A stretch of DNA of 64,000 nt from Hirundichthys speculiger (GCA_018398805.1 JAGFBZ010002245.1:2690001-2754000), one strand, 5' to 3'. Numbered from the stretch's first letter, positions 1-11,999 are shown. Notes: generated from the sequence alone by a model not told the origin. Numbers and translations are program-made.

Positions 1-258
1 AAAGTCGTTTGCATCGCATCAGCTGCGTCCTGCTGGGGAGATTTATTTTACTCTGCTGTTAACCGGTCCTAACTTAGTTTGACAGCAGAGAGGGCGGGAG
101 AGTTTAGTCGTGAGGGTCAACGGGAAGAAATGAGCCCCCCCCTTCTGTGGCAGGGGGCAACTGGTATTGTGTGTTTGTCAAGCTGTTTGGCTTGTATTTC
201 AGCCACTTACATGTTACTTGCACTTCTATGGTTAATCTTAAAAATATTTTGCTTGTAG
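1..258 (+). other. hmgb1: hmgb1 upstream region: possible non-coding exon 1 and intron 1
   Basis: This stretch lies directly upstream of the first coding exon of hmgb1 and ends in a good splice acceptor (pyrimidine-rich tract, then gcttgtag at 251-258). Vertebrate HMGB genes normally have a non-coding first exon spliced to an exon that starts just before the initiator ATG, and the acceptor here fits that plan. A weak donor-like gtgagg at 110-115 could end exon 1, which would put part of the 5'UTR in 1-109, but this is a guess. The true promoter is probably at the very start of the window or before it. No separate coding sequence is supported here. Confidence 0.4.
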
Positions 259-272
259 ATACTGTCAGAAAG

Positions 273-1355
273 ATGGGGAAGGATCCAACTAAGCCGAGGG
301 GGAAGATGTCCTCCTATGCTTACTTTGTCCAGACCTGCCGGGAGGAGCACAAGAAGAAGCACCCAGATGCTTCAGTGAACTTTGCCGAATTCTCCAAGAA
401 GTGCTCTGAGCGGTGGAAGGTACAGTGGTCATAAGTGAATACTTCACTAAAGCAGATAACATCTATTGGTGCCAAAACAAGGCCCTGCAGACACAGGATG
501 TAGTTGGTTACAACTTATGATCACAATCAAACAAAATAAGTTGAGCAATGTGGCAGTCTTGTTAAAGATAACAAATTCTCCTTGTATGTAGAGGATCTTG
601 CAACAGATGGTTAATTAGGAAGCTTTCTGCTTTCAGACGATGTCTGCCAAGGAGAAGGGCAAATTTGAGGATATGGCCAGGCAGGACAAAGCACGTTACG
701 AAAGGGAGATGATGAGTTACGTTCCAGCTAAGGGAGGCAAGAAGAAGAAGAAGTACAAGGACCCCAATGCCCCCAAGAGACCCCCGTAAGTACTGTGAAT
801 AGTGTCTCACAGTTTCTACTGGGGGGGGGGGGACCTTTAAAGAACACCATCATTCTGAATCACATCTAGCTGTATCACAATTTCTTATTTTTCTTTTTTT
901 CCTTCCTTCCCTCCCCAGATCTGCTTTCTTCATCTTTTGCTCAGAGTTCCGCCCTAAGGTAAAGGGCGAGAGCCCTGGTCTGTCAATCGGAGATGTTGCC
1001 AAGAAGCTGGGTGAGATGTGGAACAGCACCAATGCTGAGGACAAGCAACCCTATGAGAAAAAGGCAGCTAAGCTGAAGGAGAAATATGAGAAGGTAAAGA
1101 AACTGACCCCTTCTGTCGTCATACTGTCAGGCAGAAAACATTAAGATGCAGGTGTCATTGCAAGTGACTGTCTGCAGAATAGTTTAACATGTTGTCATTC
1201 CCCCACAGGACATTGCAGCTTACCGTGCTAAGGGCAAGACAGGTGGAGCGCCGGCAAAAGCCCCCGCCAAGGCAGAGAAGAAGGATGATGACGACGACGA
1301 TGATGATGAAGATGAGGACGAGGATGAAGACGATGATGAGGATGATGATGAGTAG
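273..1355 (+). CDS. hmgb1: High mobility group box 1 (HMGB1), four coding exons, complete reading frame
   Basis: Exons 273-419, 637-785, 919-1093 and 1209-1355 join to 205 codons. All introns are GT-AG, in phases 0, 2 and 0. The ATG at 273 has a strong context (A at -3, G at +4) and sits 14 nt after a splice acceptor. Two HMG boxes are visible: box A at about residues 8-78 and box B at about 95-163. A lysine-rich linker and a tail of 23 consecutive Asp/Glu (183-205) follow. Cys22, Cys44 and Cys106 correspond to the redox cysteines of mammalian HMGB1. By family knowledge this is an abundant nuclear protein that bends DNA without sequence specificity and acts as an alarmin when released. The start [18 protein letters not shown] and the 3'UTR favour HMGB1 over HMGB2 or HMGB3. 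The acidic tail is shorter than the roughly 30 residues in mammals. The a or b teleost duplicate cannot be assigned. Confidence 0.96.
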
Positions 1356-1930
1356 ATGGCGGGTGACATAGCGGTCTTTTTTCTTGTTTATAAAGCATTT
1401 AACCCCCTTGTAAACACATCACTTACTGAAAGAAAATACATTAGTATCCAAGGGGTAAAAAAACAAACAAACAAACGCCAACACAAAGGCTGTGTATATC
1501 GGTTGTTTTTATGCTGTACAGTTTTGGGTTTTTTTTCTTTCCTTTCTTTTTTGTATAGTTAACACTACACAAGTATCGTGTTTGTATCTTTCTGCCAGTC
1601 TTATTTTTTTTTTCCCTCCCAGTGGTAGTTCCTAGACCACTATCCTGCCTAGTACAGTGTAAAGGGGTGGGGCTTACAGTATTTCCCTTAGCTAGCAGTG
1701 CACAGCACATAAAAAAATGTTGAGTTAGAGCTGAGTGTTTTTCTTTTCTTTCTTTACCTGTGTGTTTTTTTTTTTTTTTTTTTTTGAAATAACGTTACCA
1801 AAATTGAAGCATCACAGTTGTTTTACTGATCTTTATGTACCACTGTAATCGCAAAAATTAAAAAAAGAAAAAAAAAGTTGATGAAATTTAAATTGCTTCT
1901 GATGTCAATAAACCTTTTTTTTTTTTTTAA
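1356..1930 (+). other. hmgb1: hmgb1 3'UTR
   Basis: The non-coding end of hmgb1 follows the TAG at 1353-1355. It is T- and A-rich, with long T tracts near 1767-1785 and 1917-1928. Several short blocks match what I recall of the mammalian HMGB1 3'UTR: TTGTATAGTTAACAC at 1551-1565, a CCTAGTACAGT block near 1648-1658, AGTGCACAGCACA at 1697-1709, and TACCACTGTAATCGCAAAAA at 1838-1857. Blocks conserved over this distance suggest post-transcriptional control, by microRNAs, RNA-binding proteins or stability elements. The match is from memory and was not aligned. Confidence 0.75.
1907..1912 (+). terminator. hmgb1: Poly(A) signal AATAAA of hmgb1
   Basis: A canonical AATAAA is followed by a long T-rich downstream tract (1917-1928), the usual arrangement for cleavage and polyadenylation. 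Cleavage would fall at about 1925-1940. Later alternative sites cannot be excluded because the next kilobase is AT-rich. Confidence 0.75.
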
Positions 1931-2566
1931 ATAAGTTTTTGTATTGAATGTTATTGTTTTGTCAAGTGTGGGTTAAAGCACAACAGTAAAATCTGCTTGT
2001 TAGGGTAGTAAAGTGGTAAATAATATGTGGTATAAACAGCAGCTTAATTGAAAAGTTTTAAGTTCAAGATCTGAAGTCGGTGTGAGCTGCCATTATGATC
2101 TAATTAACTATTAAACTGTTAAGGGCTACTTGCAAATTCCCAGCTATTTGCTATTCTGCTCTAAATGTTACATCTAGGACAAACTTTAAAAAAAAAAAAA
2201 AAAAGGGTGTGTGTGTATGTAGTTCTGGTGGTTGAATAGTTCTTACACGACACTTGGTTCAGGAAAACTAGGCTGACATTCTGAAGCCCAGAGACAATTA
2301 AATGGAGTAGGGAAAATCTAACGAATCAGGCCTTGATAAGCTCTTCCTATGAAGTATGACTCATCACCACAACTGTGTCTATCCTGCATTTCAGCTCTCC
2401 GTGGTTGTATGCAAACATGCTGCACAGTGACAGTCCTTGCCACAGTGTAGGTGCTGAAAATTGTAGCTTATTCTTTTTTTAATGCCAACATGCATCACTG
2501 AATCCTCCTGTTTAATTTAGATGCAGCTGCTTCATCTCTCATGTACTCTCCAGGTCCCATCCAGGG

Positions 2567-2606
<40 letters not shown>

Positions 2607-5504
2607 TTATATAAGAAGGATTATGTGTTTTGAAATCCCAGTGACATAAGAATATGGCTGGTCTTTGCAAATGACTGCAGACCAAACATAAAAGCCAGAT
2701 GCATGCTGCACATCGTGGTCACAGCAACGCAGCACCTCACTCCCTACAGGAGAGAGCCCATCGGGCCAAGGGGTTACCAAATCCCAGCCTGAGCATATAA
2801 AAGCACAAACATGTCTGACCTGTGGTGTAATATTACAAGATGTGTCTTCTGCTGCGTATCTCCTCAGCTGTGCACCAAGATCAGCCTTGGCCCACTGAAG
2901 GAGCCTTGATATGAAGTAGTCTAGAGGACAGGCGCAGACGGGGCAGCAGCTGACCCCTGCACTGCTCTGATAAAGCCTTGCATGACCCTGAAGGTGGCAT
3001 GATCCCTCCTCATGCTTTTAATTTAGAGCCCAGAAGGGAAGACAAGCATAGGGAAATCCCTTAAAGCTTCAGTGATGAGTCATACAACTGAATCTGCAAC
3101 TGTTATTGTTCGTAAAAACTACAAGTGTAAACACAATAATCAAATATTTGCCAGCTACAAGCTGCTGTCTGTGTCTGTTGGCAGCCCCCCCCCCCCCCCC
3201 CCGTTTTTGTTACTGAGGGAGGCAGTTGAAACCGTGAATGTTTACACTGAGCTGAACAACAAGTTGTGCTTTTCTTATTACATCTGATCGCGGTCGTGAG
3301 CGACAGGAAGGGGAAACCATTTAGAAGCAATGGCAGTGCCTCGTGGCCGCTTTCAGCTGTTAATCAGTTTCTGCGTGGGCCTCTACAGGCCAGAAAGGCT
3401 CGAACAGTGTGGCGGACGGCTTTAGCTTCGCAGCGCCACGGCTGGTGCTCTGGAGCCCTTTAATCCCTGCCAGTATCCGCTGGGCACACTGAGCCCAACC
3501 AGCGGTCTGTGGGCGACACCTAGTGGTCACATTCTACAACTGCAATCATACCAGCTAATGAAATTCACGCCACAGAGAACTTTTTTAAACTATCTGTATT
3601 TTAAGCAAATACTGAGCTAAATATTAAAGAACGAACTAAACAACTAAAGTCATGCTTAATACTTCATTTATTTTCTCTCTGTTCATGGAGATACTGTTGA
3701 TGGTTCAAGGTTAATGTGGACTTTGTTATTATCATGAAATGTGTGCTGTACAGTTTATGAAAAGCAGACATGTTTAACAGTGAAAAAAAAGGTGATTTTT
3801 AATGCGCCCATTCCAAATAAAGGTGTTTTCTTTGACTGAATGATTGGTCGCTACTGCAGTGCCTTTAAAAGTATTGAATGCTGAAGCACACTTTCTACAC
3901 CCAGAAGAGCAGGGAATCAGGAGGATTTTTTTTCTCATCTCATTCTCCAAATTGCATATGTATTTTAAATAGATGTTTATTTATTGTTCTAATTGTACTA
4001 TTGTGCTAATTCTGATGTTAACACATCTGACTTTTTTCTTTCTTTCATTCTTTTCTAAAAGACTTGCTGATCATTCATGAGAATGATTACTTTTTTAGGG
4101 ATCAGTTCAGAAACTATACTTCAAAAGACATTTTACAAAGGGCAGATTTCCACCATCATTTACTGTAAAATATTGTTATTTAAATCTATGTTGAATATTG
4201 ATACATATTTGACAGCTGTGAAAAAAATCAGTAATTGAAATCCTGATCCATATCCTCAAAAAAAAAAAACCTATAAGGTTATCAAATGCACTTACAAACA
4301 AGAATAATGACAGATTATTCAAAATAAGAAGAACAAATAAAATAAATATAAAAGATGGACTAAAAAACTGATGTTGAACACACAGCCAACGGTAGCACAA
4401 GCTGCTCAACTTCTGCAGAAAACTGAGTAATGTGACATAACATGTGGAAAAGACAGTTAGAAAGCTGGAAACTTAAACTGCTGAACATAAATTTACTATC
4501 AAACTGGAAATTTATTATCTGAAAACTCTTTCAGCACATGCCCTGAACTTACACTTACTGTGGGAACCTTTTTTTTTTTCTTCTTTTTTTACATATCTAT
4601 AAGAAATGTATTCATAGTGTTATGTTTTTGACTTGAAGGAGGATGTTTAGAAGAAACAATATATGTGAAAATTTACTCGATGAGCAACAGTGTTTTTTGT
4701 GTGTGACTTATTTTCAGATAGAGTCACTTCTCTATTGTTAATCTATGAAAGCATTTTTCATTGGTTCCTTCAATGACTTCTGTAAAAGGTTCTTTTTAGA
4801 CTGAAAGGCATATCTGTTGTTGAACGTATACCAGCTGAAATTATGAACTCGGTGATCCTGAAAAAATCTGAATGTCTGAACTTGCCTCTTAACATCTTGT
4901 TAGGGATCTTGTCTGACTGTGAGGGCATCCGTGCAAAAGCACACAGAAAAAAGGTTTGTCTGACAGATCAAACAATGCAAAAACAACAACAACAACAACA
5001 ACAAAAAAAAAAACAGAAACAGTGGTAACATTATGCTCTGTGGCTGTTTTTCAGCAACTAGAAATGATAGATTGTATGAGATTGGAAAGATACCTTCATA
5101 ATTCTTCAGTATGATCTGAAACTACCAGTCAACCAGTGGAAGCTTTGACCGAGTTTTCCAGTGAGACAATGACGATGACACACAATAACAAACTTGTTGC
5201 GAAATGATTAAAGATGACTTACACTGACCTATTAAACTAATTAAGTTCTGGTCTCAACCCACTCCATGAACCCCATTTTAGAAAAGTTGGGAAGCTTTCT
5301 AAATTGACAAAGAAAAGAAAAGAAAAGAAAACTGTAATTGCCAATACAGTTGCCTTCGCCCAAGGACTTCACAGTTTACACAGACTAGTCTTTTTCATTA
5401 ATTTTCCATTAATGTTATTTGATCTAACTCTTATACACAATAAAGACACTTACAATGTGCTTAAGCTGATAAGACACAAACAATGATCATTTATTGCGTT
5501 TATT
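1931..5504. other. Intergenic, no gene seen; simple repeats
   Basis: No reading frame here looks like a conserved protein, and none has plausible splice structure. Visible low-complexity elements are a 32-base A run (2570-2601), an 18-base C run (3185-3202), a CAA run near 4984-5003 and an AAAAG run near 5309-5330. The short ORFs over these runs are composition artefacts. Confidence 0.6.
2570..2601. repeat. 32-base A homopolymer
   Basis: An uninterrupted A run directly follows the text ccagggtat. It could be the tail of an old retroposed sequence on the + strand, but no recognisable body precedes it, so it is recorded only as a simple repeat. Confidence 0.8.
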
Positions 5505-5898
5505 GAACACACTCATTAAACATTCACTGTGCTAGAGGAAATAGTAAGTGGTCCCTTGGAGTTAATAGCATGTCAAAACCTCTTTTGGCAGCAACGACTT
5601 AGGAATGAATTTCCCCTTTGATGACAAGTGGTCCAGGCCCTGAGGCAGCAAAGCAAAGCCCTATCATGATGCTCCCACCACTATACTTCACTATTGTGAT
5701 GATGTTTTGATGTTTGATGTCAGTAAGTCATGCCCTTTTTGAGTCAGACATAGTCATGCTGAGTATTCTTTTGTTTCATTAGTCCACAGAATATTGCAAT
5801 GTTGCCCATTGCTATTTTTTTTTTAAATTTATTTTGTTGCTCAGGGACAAAAAGAAGTTCTGGGGCAATGGGTTTTAAAGAACTGGATTTTACTGGAC
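5505..5898 (-). mobile_element. Decayed Tc1-like DNA transposon fragment
   Basis: Sequence such as catgatgctcccaccac near 5666, the ttcattagtccacagaat stretch near 5776 and the ttggcagcaacgac stretch near 5585 is characteristic of fish Tc1-like elements read antisense (transposase on the minus strand). The end-like ATTAAACATTCACTGTGC text is at about 5516-5533. No open transposase remains. The fragment is interrupted at about 5899-5912 by a SINE and probably continues after it (6253 onward). Assignment rests on recognised fish Tc1 phrases rather than an alignment. Confidence 0.6.
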
Positions 5899-5911
5899 TG
5901 TATTGACATGG

Positions 5912-6239
5912 GGGCAGTATGGTGGGTTAGTGGTTGGCACTGTTGCCTCACAGCAAGAGGGTTCCTGGTTCCAACCTCGGCGGGGCCATTTCTGTGGAGT
6001 TTGCATGTTCTCTCTATACATATGATACTCCAGCTTCCTCTCACAGTCCAAAAACATGCATGTCAGGTTAATTGTTGGTTCTAAATTGCCTGTAGGAGTG
6101 ATTGTGAGTGTGTGGTTGTTTGTCTATATGTGGCCCTGTGATGGACTTGGGCTGCTTTTCGCCCGAGACGAGCTGGGATAGGCTCCAGCAGATCCCCGTG
6201 ACCCTGCATTGGATTAAGCGGGTATAGATAATGGATGGA
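5912..6239 (+). mobile_element. tRNA-derived SINE, near full length, with 13-bp target duplication
   Basis: The element starts ggggcagtatggtgggttag and has pol III-like A-box (ggttagtggttggcact) and B-box (ggttcctggttccaacc) regions. A body very common in teleosts follows (gtggagtttgcatgttctc near 5996, taaattgcctgtaggagtg near 6084), and it ends in the ATGGATGGAT 3' repeat. It is flanked by the same 13 bases, tgtattgacatgg, at 5899-5911 and 6240-6252. This is a clear target-site duplication, showing retroposition into the older Tc1-like remnant. The B box has drifted from the GGTTCGAACCC consensus, so this copy is not young. Confidence 0.85.
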
Positions 6240-6384
6240 TGTATTGACATGGACTCCAGTGAATCTATTGCATTATGTGTAGTGTCTTGAGATGGCTTTT
6301 GCTGTCACTGGTCCCTTTGCAAACAAAATTAATTGAAATGGGGCTGAATCTTGACGAGATGCCCACTTCTATAAATAGTAAGTG

Positions 6385-6630
6385 GACTTACATTTCTATA
6401 GCGCTTTTCTAGTCTACTGACATTTACTGACCACTCAAAGCACCTTATAACATGTGTCACATTCACCCATTCACACACACATTCAGAAGGCTACTATCCA
6501 AGGTGCCACATGCCAGGAGCAATTTGGGGTTCAGTATCTTGCTCAGGGATACTTAGACATGTAGCCAGGGGAGCACGGCAACTTTCCGGTTACCGGACAG
6601 CCCACTTCTACCACCTGAGCCACAGCCGCC
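6385..6630 (-). mobile_element. tRNA-derived SINE (second family), antisense
   Basis: Read on the minus strand the element starts ggcggctgtggctcaggtgg (a tRNA-like head, with the A box in gtggctcaggtgg) and ends in tatagaaatgt. On the plus strand the fish-typical phrases ctatagcgcttttctagtc (near 6396), agcaatttggggttcagtat (near 6519) and the gcttgctcaggg-like stretch are all present. Flanking text (aatagtaagtgg before, ataataagtgg after) looks like an imperfect target duplication. The same family occurs in the opposite orientation at 17981-18225. Confidence 0.8.
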
Positions 6631-7595
6631 AATATAATAAGTGGGCACAGTCGTTAACTGTCACCATTTACAAACAGTTTGTCCAGCTGTTGGATGCCTA
6701 AACACTATGTATCCCTCAATCTTGATCTTCAAAGAGCTAATTGTTGGAAGACATGGTTGACGCATCTGCAGATGCTTCTTATCAGCGTCAAACTCAAAAT
6801 ATTGTAGTGTATTTCATCAATCATACACGTGTTAACACAAATGAGCATTTTGATGTTGCAATTAGTCTGTGGTTTTATTTTATTTTTTTTTTACTTCAGC
6901 TCTCTGAATGTTAAATAGCTATATGCAATAAAGTCAAAAGAAATTATAATCACTTGTGTGTTATCAGCTTAAGTGCCTTATATTTGTCTGTTACTGTGGT
7001 TTAGATAAAGATCAGATCACATTTTGTGGTAAATTAATGCAGAAAACTTGTCAATTCTAAAGAGTTCACATGTTTTTTTCTTGCCACTGTAGTTTAATAT
7101 TTGGCAATAAAGTGGAGGTGCAAAAACAGCTCTTTTCTGACCTGTGGCAGTACTGGGACTGACTGGATGCGCACTGGTGCCAGAAAAAGCACGATCCAGA
7201 ATGTAGAAGGCATTCATATACAGACACAGATGTTCACACAGAAAACATGTTTAGGACAGCTGGAGTTCATCACGTGAAGGCAACAGTCTCACTGGAGCCA
7301 CGCATGAGCAAATCATTTGTGAAGTGCTCTGAGCCGTTCATGATGACAGAGCATTTTCAAACAATGCTGCCCCACCAGCTCACTGGATCCTATAAGAAAC
7401 CTTTGCTTCCACTGGGGGACGCTGTTGCACAGTAAGCCGCTCAGCGCTCACTCACTTTCTACTCTTCACTGTCTGGTTTTCTTGTTTTCTCAGAGAAGCA
7501 TCAGAGCAACAGTACAAATCTAGACTTGCCATATTTGTACATCAGTATCATGCAAATGAAATCTCTCGATTGTTTCTTTAAAAAGAGGAAAACAA
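6631..7595. other. Intergenic, nothing recognised
   Basis: AT-rich sequence with no conserved-looking reading frame, no repeat I recognise and only short T runs. The 62-codon frame at 7247-7435 has no visible motif and is treated as chance. Confidence 0.5.
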
Positions 7596-7746
7596 GGGCT
7601 ACTGGATAGCTCAGTGGTTTAGGCAGTCAGAGGCTACAGCTGTCCTGCAACAGGTTGCAGGTTCAACTCCTAACCTGCAACTCTTTTCTCTCTCTAACCC
7701 ACTTTCCTGTCTCTCTCCACTGTAAATAAAGACCACTGGAGCCTAA
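7596..7746 (+). mobile_element. tRNA-derived SINE (third family) with 15-bp imperfect target duplication
   Basis: The copy runs from gggctactggatagctcag to an A-rich end. Its A-box region is tagctcagtggtttaggc and its B-box region is ggttgcaggttcaactcc. A pyrimidine-rich body and the 3' phrase gtaaataaagaccactgg follow. Target duplications are aaaagaggaaaacaa at 7581-7595 and aaaagagaaaaacaa at 7747-7761, with one mismatch. The promoter boxes would make it look like a tRNA gene to a naive scan, but no cloverleaf of normal length closes around the anticodon region. Confidence 0.8.
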
Positions 7747-7761
7747 AAAAGAGAAAAACAA

Positions 7762-8439
7762 ATACATCATCATGGGCCCTCCTACCTATCTTCATCTTAG
7801 TGGATAAACAATAATTATATATAAAGGCTAACTGAAGGAATCACAATTACAAGAAAAAAATAATACAATGCTTGTTTTTGTTTCATCCCTTTCCACATGA
7901 TAATTTTTCCAGACTTTTCCAAATACTAAGCAAACCTGTTGGAACTGACTCAAGTTTCACGGTGAATGACAAAACTATAAAGTAAACGTTTCTCTGTGTG
8001 CCTGAGAGCGACATCAGTACAATATGTTTGATTTTTTTCTTGTATTTTGCTGTAAGCTGTTGTGTAGGCAGTTACACAAATGTTGAGCTCAAGTGAAATC
8101 ATATTTGTCATCCTGCTCTCTTGGTTGTATTAAGCGAGTCACCTCATCTGTTTTTTTTCTTCTTTTTGTGTCATTTTAGTGTGTGGTTTTAAGCTAAAAT
8201 GTATTTTGGTAGTGATCGTAGGCGTAAACTATGATTGAGTTTATACATATTTTGTTGAACAATGTGCACAATCTACAAATCAGAAACAAAAAGGTGCACC
8301 TCAGATCAGCGCTACAAGCCTTTAAAAAGATCTAAGTCTGTAGATAGAAGTGTGACAGGCTTGACTCATGTCTGAGGCTTCAGCTGGAGCCAGTGGAGTG
8401 CTCAGATGCACGTGATTCAGTATTATCATGCACATGTTC
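7762..8439. other. Intergenic, nothing recognised
   Basis: AT-rich sequence without a supported gene. The last part (from about 8280) may already belong to the mariner-like remnant described next, but no diagnostic phrase is visible before about 8470. Confidence 0.45.
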
Positions 8440-8935
8440 AGTAATATCATGGACTTTTTAACTGTACATATGCTTGAAGAAAGCATCTTCCAGGAACTGG
8501 AAGGACAGCTCCGAGTTTGTGTAAGGTCCTATTTAACCCAAAAAATGCCAAACTAGATCATCGTAAATACTAACAGCAGCCCATAACACCCTGCTGATGC
8601 CTGAAGCCATCAAACTGCTCCATCAGGTATGACTTTATTTTCACCTGTTCACAAACAATATTTAATAGGTCTTCCAGGATTTCTTACTCCAATTTTTATG
8701 CTTCACATTGTGACTTTTATTCAGTGGTGATCATTTCTTACCTTGGCCATGTCTCTGAGCAAGTGACACTTTGATTCTTCTTCTTTCTTGTCTTTCACTC
8801 AGTCTGAGAGGTGTTTTGCAATAGTTACCTTCTTTCAATTAAATCTCTTTTTTTCCTTTACTTGAAATGAAGCTGCCTAATAATTTTGCACACGTGATAA
8901 TATAAGGCGTTATTGACTGACGTCATCAGTAAGTC
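8440..8935 (-). mobile_element. Decayed mariner/Tc1-type transposon fragment
   Basis: Three phrases known from a widespread fish mariner-type element appear in the right order: cttgaagaaagcatcttcc near 8474, cttaccttggccatgtctc near 8738, and the end-like gcctaataattttgcacac at about 8875-8893, followed by a ggcgttattgactgacgtca tail. The transposase would be on the minus strand, and large internal parts are missing. No reading frame survives. Identification rests on these phrases, without alignment. Confidence 0.6.
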
Positions 8936-11900
8936 TAAGCTCAGAAGAAGACAGTACACACACAAAAGTAACTGTAACCAAAAATGAGTTCAACTGGGGC
9001 TGTTCAATAGACACAGAGTGATACAAGCTCTTAATAGGTTTACATGTGAATAATGGCTAGATTTCTTTCAACATTTTTTCAGAAGTTAATGTTAAACTGA
9101 GTTGAGAGACAGAAAAATACTTTTATCAAGTAAAACCTCTCAATAGTAACTGTCGATGCACTTTTTAAACATTATTTTCATGGTGAAAAGAATAACTTCA
9201 TCCTACTGATCTGTAGAAGTAGAAAACTGCATGCAATATTTGTGATGCCATTTGGGTCCAGGTGTCAGTGGAAAAACAATGTTATCTGGAGCTGGAATGG
9301 AGCAGACATTGTGGTTCATTGTAAAGCCTCCATGACTGCATGACTGGCACGGCAGACACAGGTACCTTGGTGTCCGTATCCAATAACGGGGCACTCACTG
9401 CAGTTTTCTGCCAGAAAGGCTTAGCAACAGGACGTTTTTCAAACACGTGGCTGAAGTTGTGAAAGGATCTACGAAACCCAAACTGTGATGTTTGTTAAAA
9501 CCTAACCAAACTGAGTCTGAAAAAGGAAAATGTTAAAAAGAAAAAAAAATTAAAAATAGAAAAGTTAATGTCAAACTGAATCAAATCTCACATCTTCTGG
9601 GTAAAAGTACTTTGTCTAACTCATTCATCCATCACAGTTTAACCTGTCTGTGATCTTTGTTGTTCTTTATTGGCAGTGAGGATCAGGCTCACATGGAAGC
9701 AAACACAGCTTCAATATGTTGCTACAGATTTGGTCAATTGCAATATTTTTCTGTTTTCCAGCAGTCTTTATATTACAGGCCAAGCACCAACTGTACACAT
9801 AGTTTTCTTCTCATCAGGCTGATGTGTTTCCTCATTTTCCACGCTTGAGTGAGAGTGAACTGTCCAAAACCTCTTTGCTTACCTCTCTCTCTCTCTCTTT
9901 TCTGCAGGGTCTTTGGTCTTTTGTCCCCAGTCTTTGGCCTCAGTTTATTTTTTTCTTGAGGAGAAGAATGATAGAAAATGACAATTAAAGGAAAAAAAGA
10001 GGCCGATCAAGATACAAGGTGTACATTTGTTATACCAGTACTGATGTGTAAAAATCTTTGATGTGTTTCTGTCTCATTGTGTTGGTTATAATGAGACGGA
10101 ATCGAGTGAGCTAATCAACCTCTTTCCATCAGCACATGTAGGTTTGATTTACCGTGCTGCTGTAATCACAGCACTATTGTAGAAATATATCTCCTCTAGG
10201 AAATGTAAATGAGCCATTTCTGCAGTTGCACACTTCATACACAATAATTAGACAAATGACCTGTCTCCATGGAGTTCTTCGTTTATCAGACTGAATAAAC
10301 AAGCCATCACAGGAAGGAATATGAACCTCATTGCTTCTCTTTATGACAGCTCAGATAATTTGCATGAACAGATATGCAACAACCCCCCCCTTTTTAAATG
10401 ACTTTTTAATGTGCTTCTGTTTGCATTAGGTTAGTCAACATATTTTCCTTTATCTTGTGTTTGCACTTGTGTTATTGTTATTTTTTTATTTGCTTCTCAC
10501 CTTTGACCATTGTGGAATTATCTTTTATTTTTGGTCTTTGTACTCTAGCCTATTGATTGATTTATCTTTTATCTTTTTTGCCTCTCTATATGCTTGCTAT
10601 AGCTCACAATAAAGCTGGATATTTGCCAAACCCACATGCTTGCTTTGAGGCTGCATTTTGGTGAGTTTAGGGGAAAACATAACTACCAGACAATACATTT
10701 CTTTCAGAGGAATTTATAGAGACAGTTAGATCCTCCCTCGACAGATTCCACAGCGCAGATTCCAAATGAAGACTGGCTTAAGTTTGCATTTTGGTCCACT
10801 CCAGAACCCCATAAGACACAGGTGGCCAGAGACCTAATTTCAAATCAGGCCGATGGAGCTTCTTTTCTTAATAAGCATTTTTAACTTTACAGCTGAAAGT
10901 GTTACTTATGGCATTAATAGTGGTCTCAGTATGCTGATCATACAATGTATGAAAAGAACTGAACAAACCCTTTGTGGTGTCACCCAGGAAGTCTTTGAGA
11001 CTCTGGTCAATGCCATAATGGCCAGAGCTAATTCTTCCCAACCTAAAATTGAACACAAAAAGGGGTAAATGGGGGGAATGAACAAGCCTGGAAGCTGTCT
11101 GAAACATGCCCACTTTAGCTCAGTTACTACAAGTTATTTTAGCTTGAGTTAGCTCATGCTAACTTATATTACCTCACATTTATACTGATCAAAGATGCCC
11201 ATCCATCCTCATTTCAGTTGTTGCTCCAGAAGTGACCTCTGAAACAAGTACTGCTGGAGGTGGAACCAAGACTGGTAGAGCTCCACCAGGACCTACGGTT
11301 GCTTGGTTGCCTTGTGATCACTACGGAGGAGTGCAATACAATACAGTTGGCTCGTGGTCTGATGAGTCAACCTGGAAAGATCTTGGAATGACCCAAAGCA
11401 TGTTCTGGCTACTGCAAGAGATAGTAGCTAACAAGCTACAGACCATCAGCCATCTTCACAGAAAATGCCAAGTGCTAATTAGGTAAAGACTGCAATGCAG
11501 CTGTCACTTAAACAGGTACGCCCTAATTAAAAATAACATTTCTGGCTTGAAGAGTTACATAGAAATTTGGTCCTTGTACAGTTGCCATGTTGCCATGGTT
11601 TTGAAGTGTAATGACACCATTTTTTTTCTCTTCTTTGTCGAGTGATCCATGGGATTTTGGGATCATCTTGGTTATTATGTTGAAGAAATATTAAGAACTA
11701 TTTTCTAACTGTGACATAAGTGATCATTTTCAGTGTGACTGAATGCTAGAGTGTTATCTGTTCCATTGGGGAATGTAAACAAAAGAGGAAAGCTGACTCT
11801 GTCAGCGTGTTGAATATAAACAAAACAAGTCCCCTTTAAAAAAGAACGAGAGTTGGATGGTACTAAAACCAATGGATTAAAGCATAAATTCAGGTTGTTA

Positions 11901-11999
11901 ATTAAGTAACAAATCCTTTGATAATTAAGTAACATTTCTTTTGAGGAGAAAAGTTAACTGGATTATTCAAAACAATTCAGTGTGCCTCTAGACCTTGAC
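8936..11999. other. Intergenic, no gene supported
   Basis: No conserved protein or RNA gene is evident. A CT-rich run lies at about 9882-9898. Frames at 10853-11068 and 11232-11486 are open but show no family motif, no splice structure and ordinary intergenic composition. They may be fragments of an unrecognised repeat. Confidence 0.5.

Noticed and set aside
7596..7746. tRNA gene, because of A-box and B-box sequences
   Set aside because: Target duplications, a long 3' body and an A-rich end show it is a tRNA-derived SINE. The same applies to 5912-6239 and 17981-18225.
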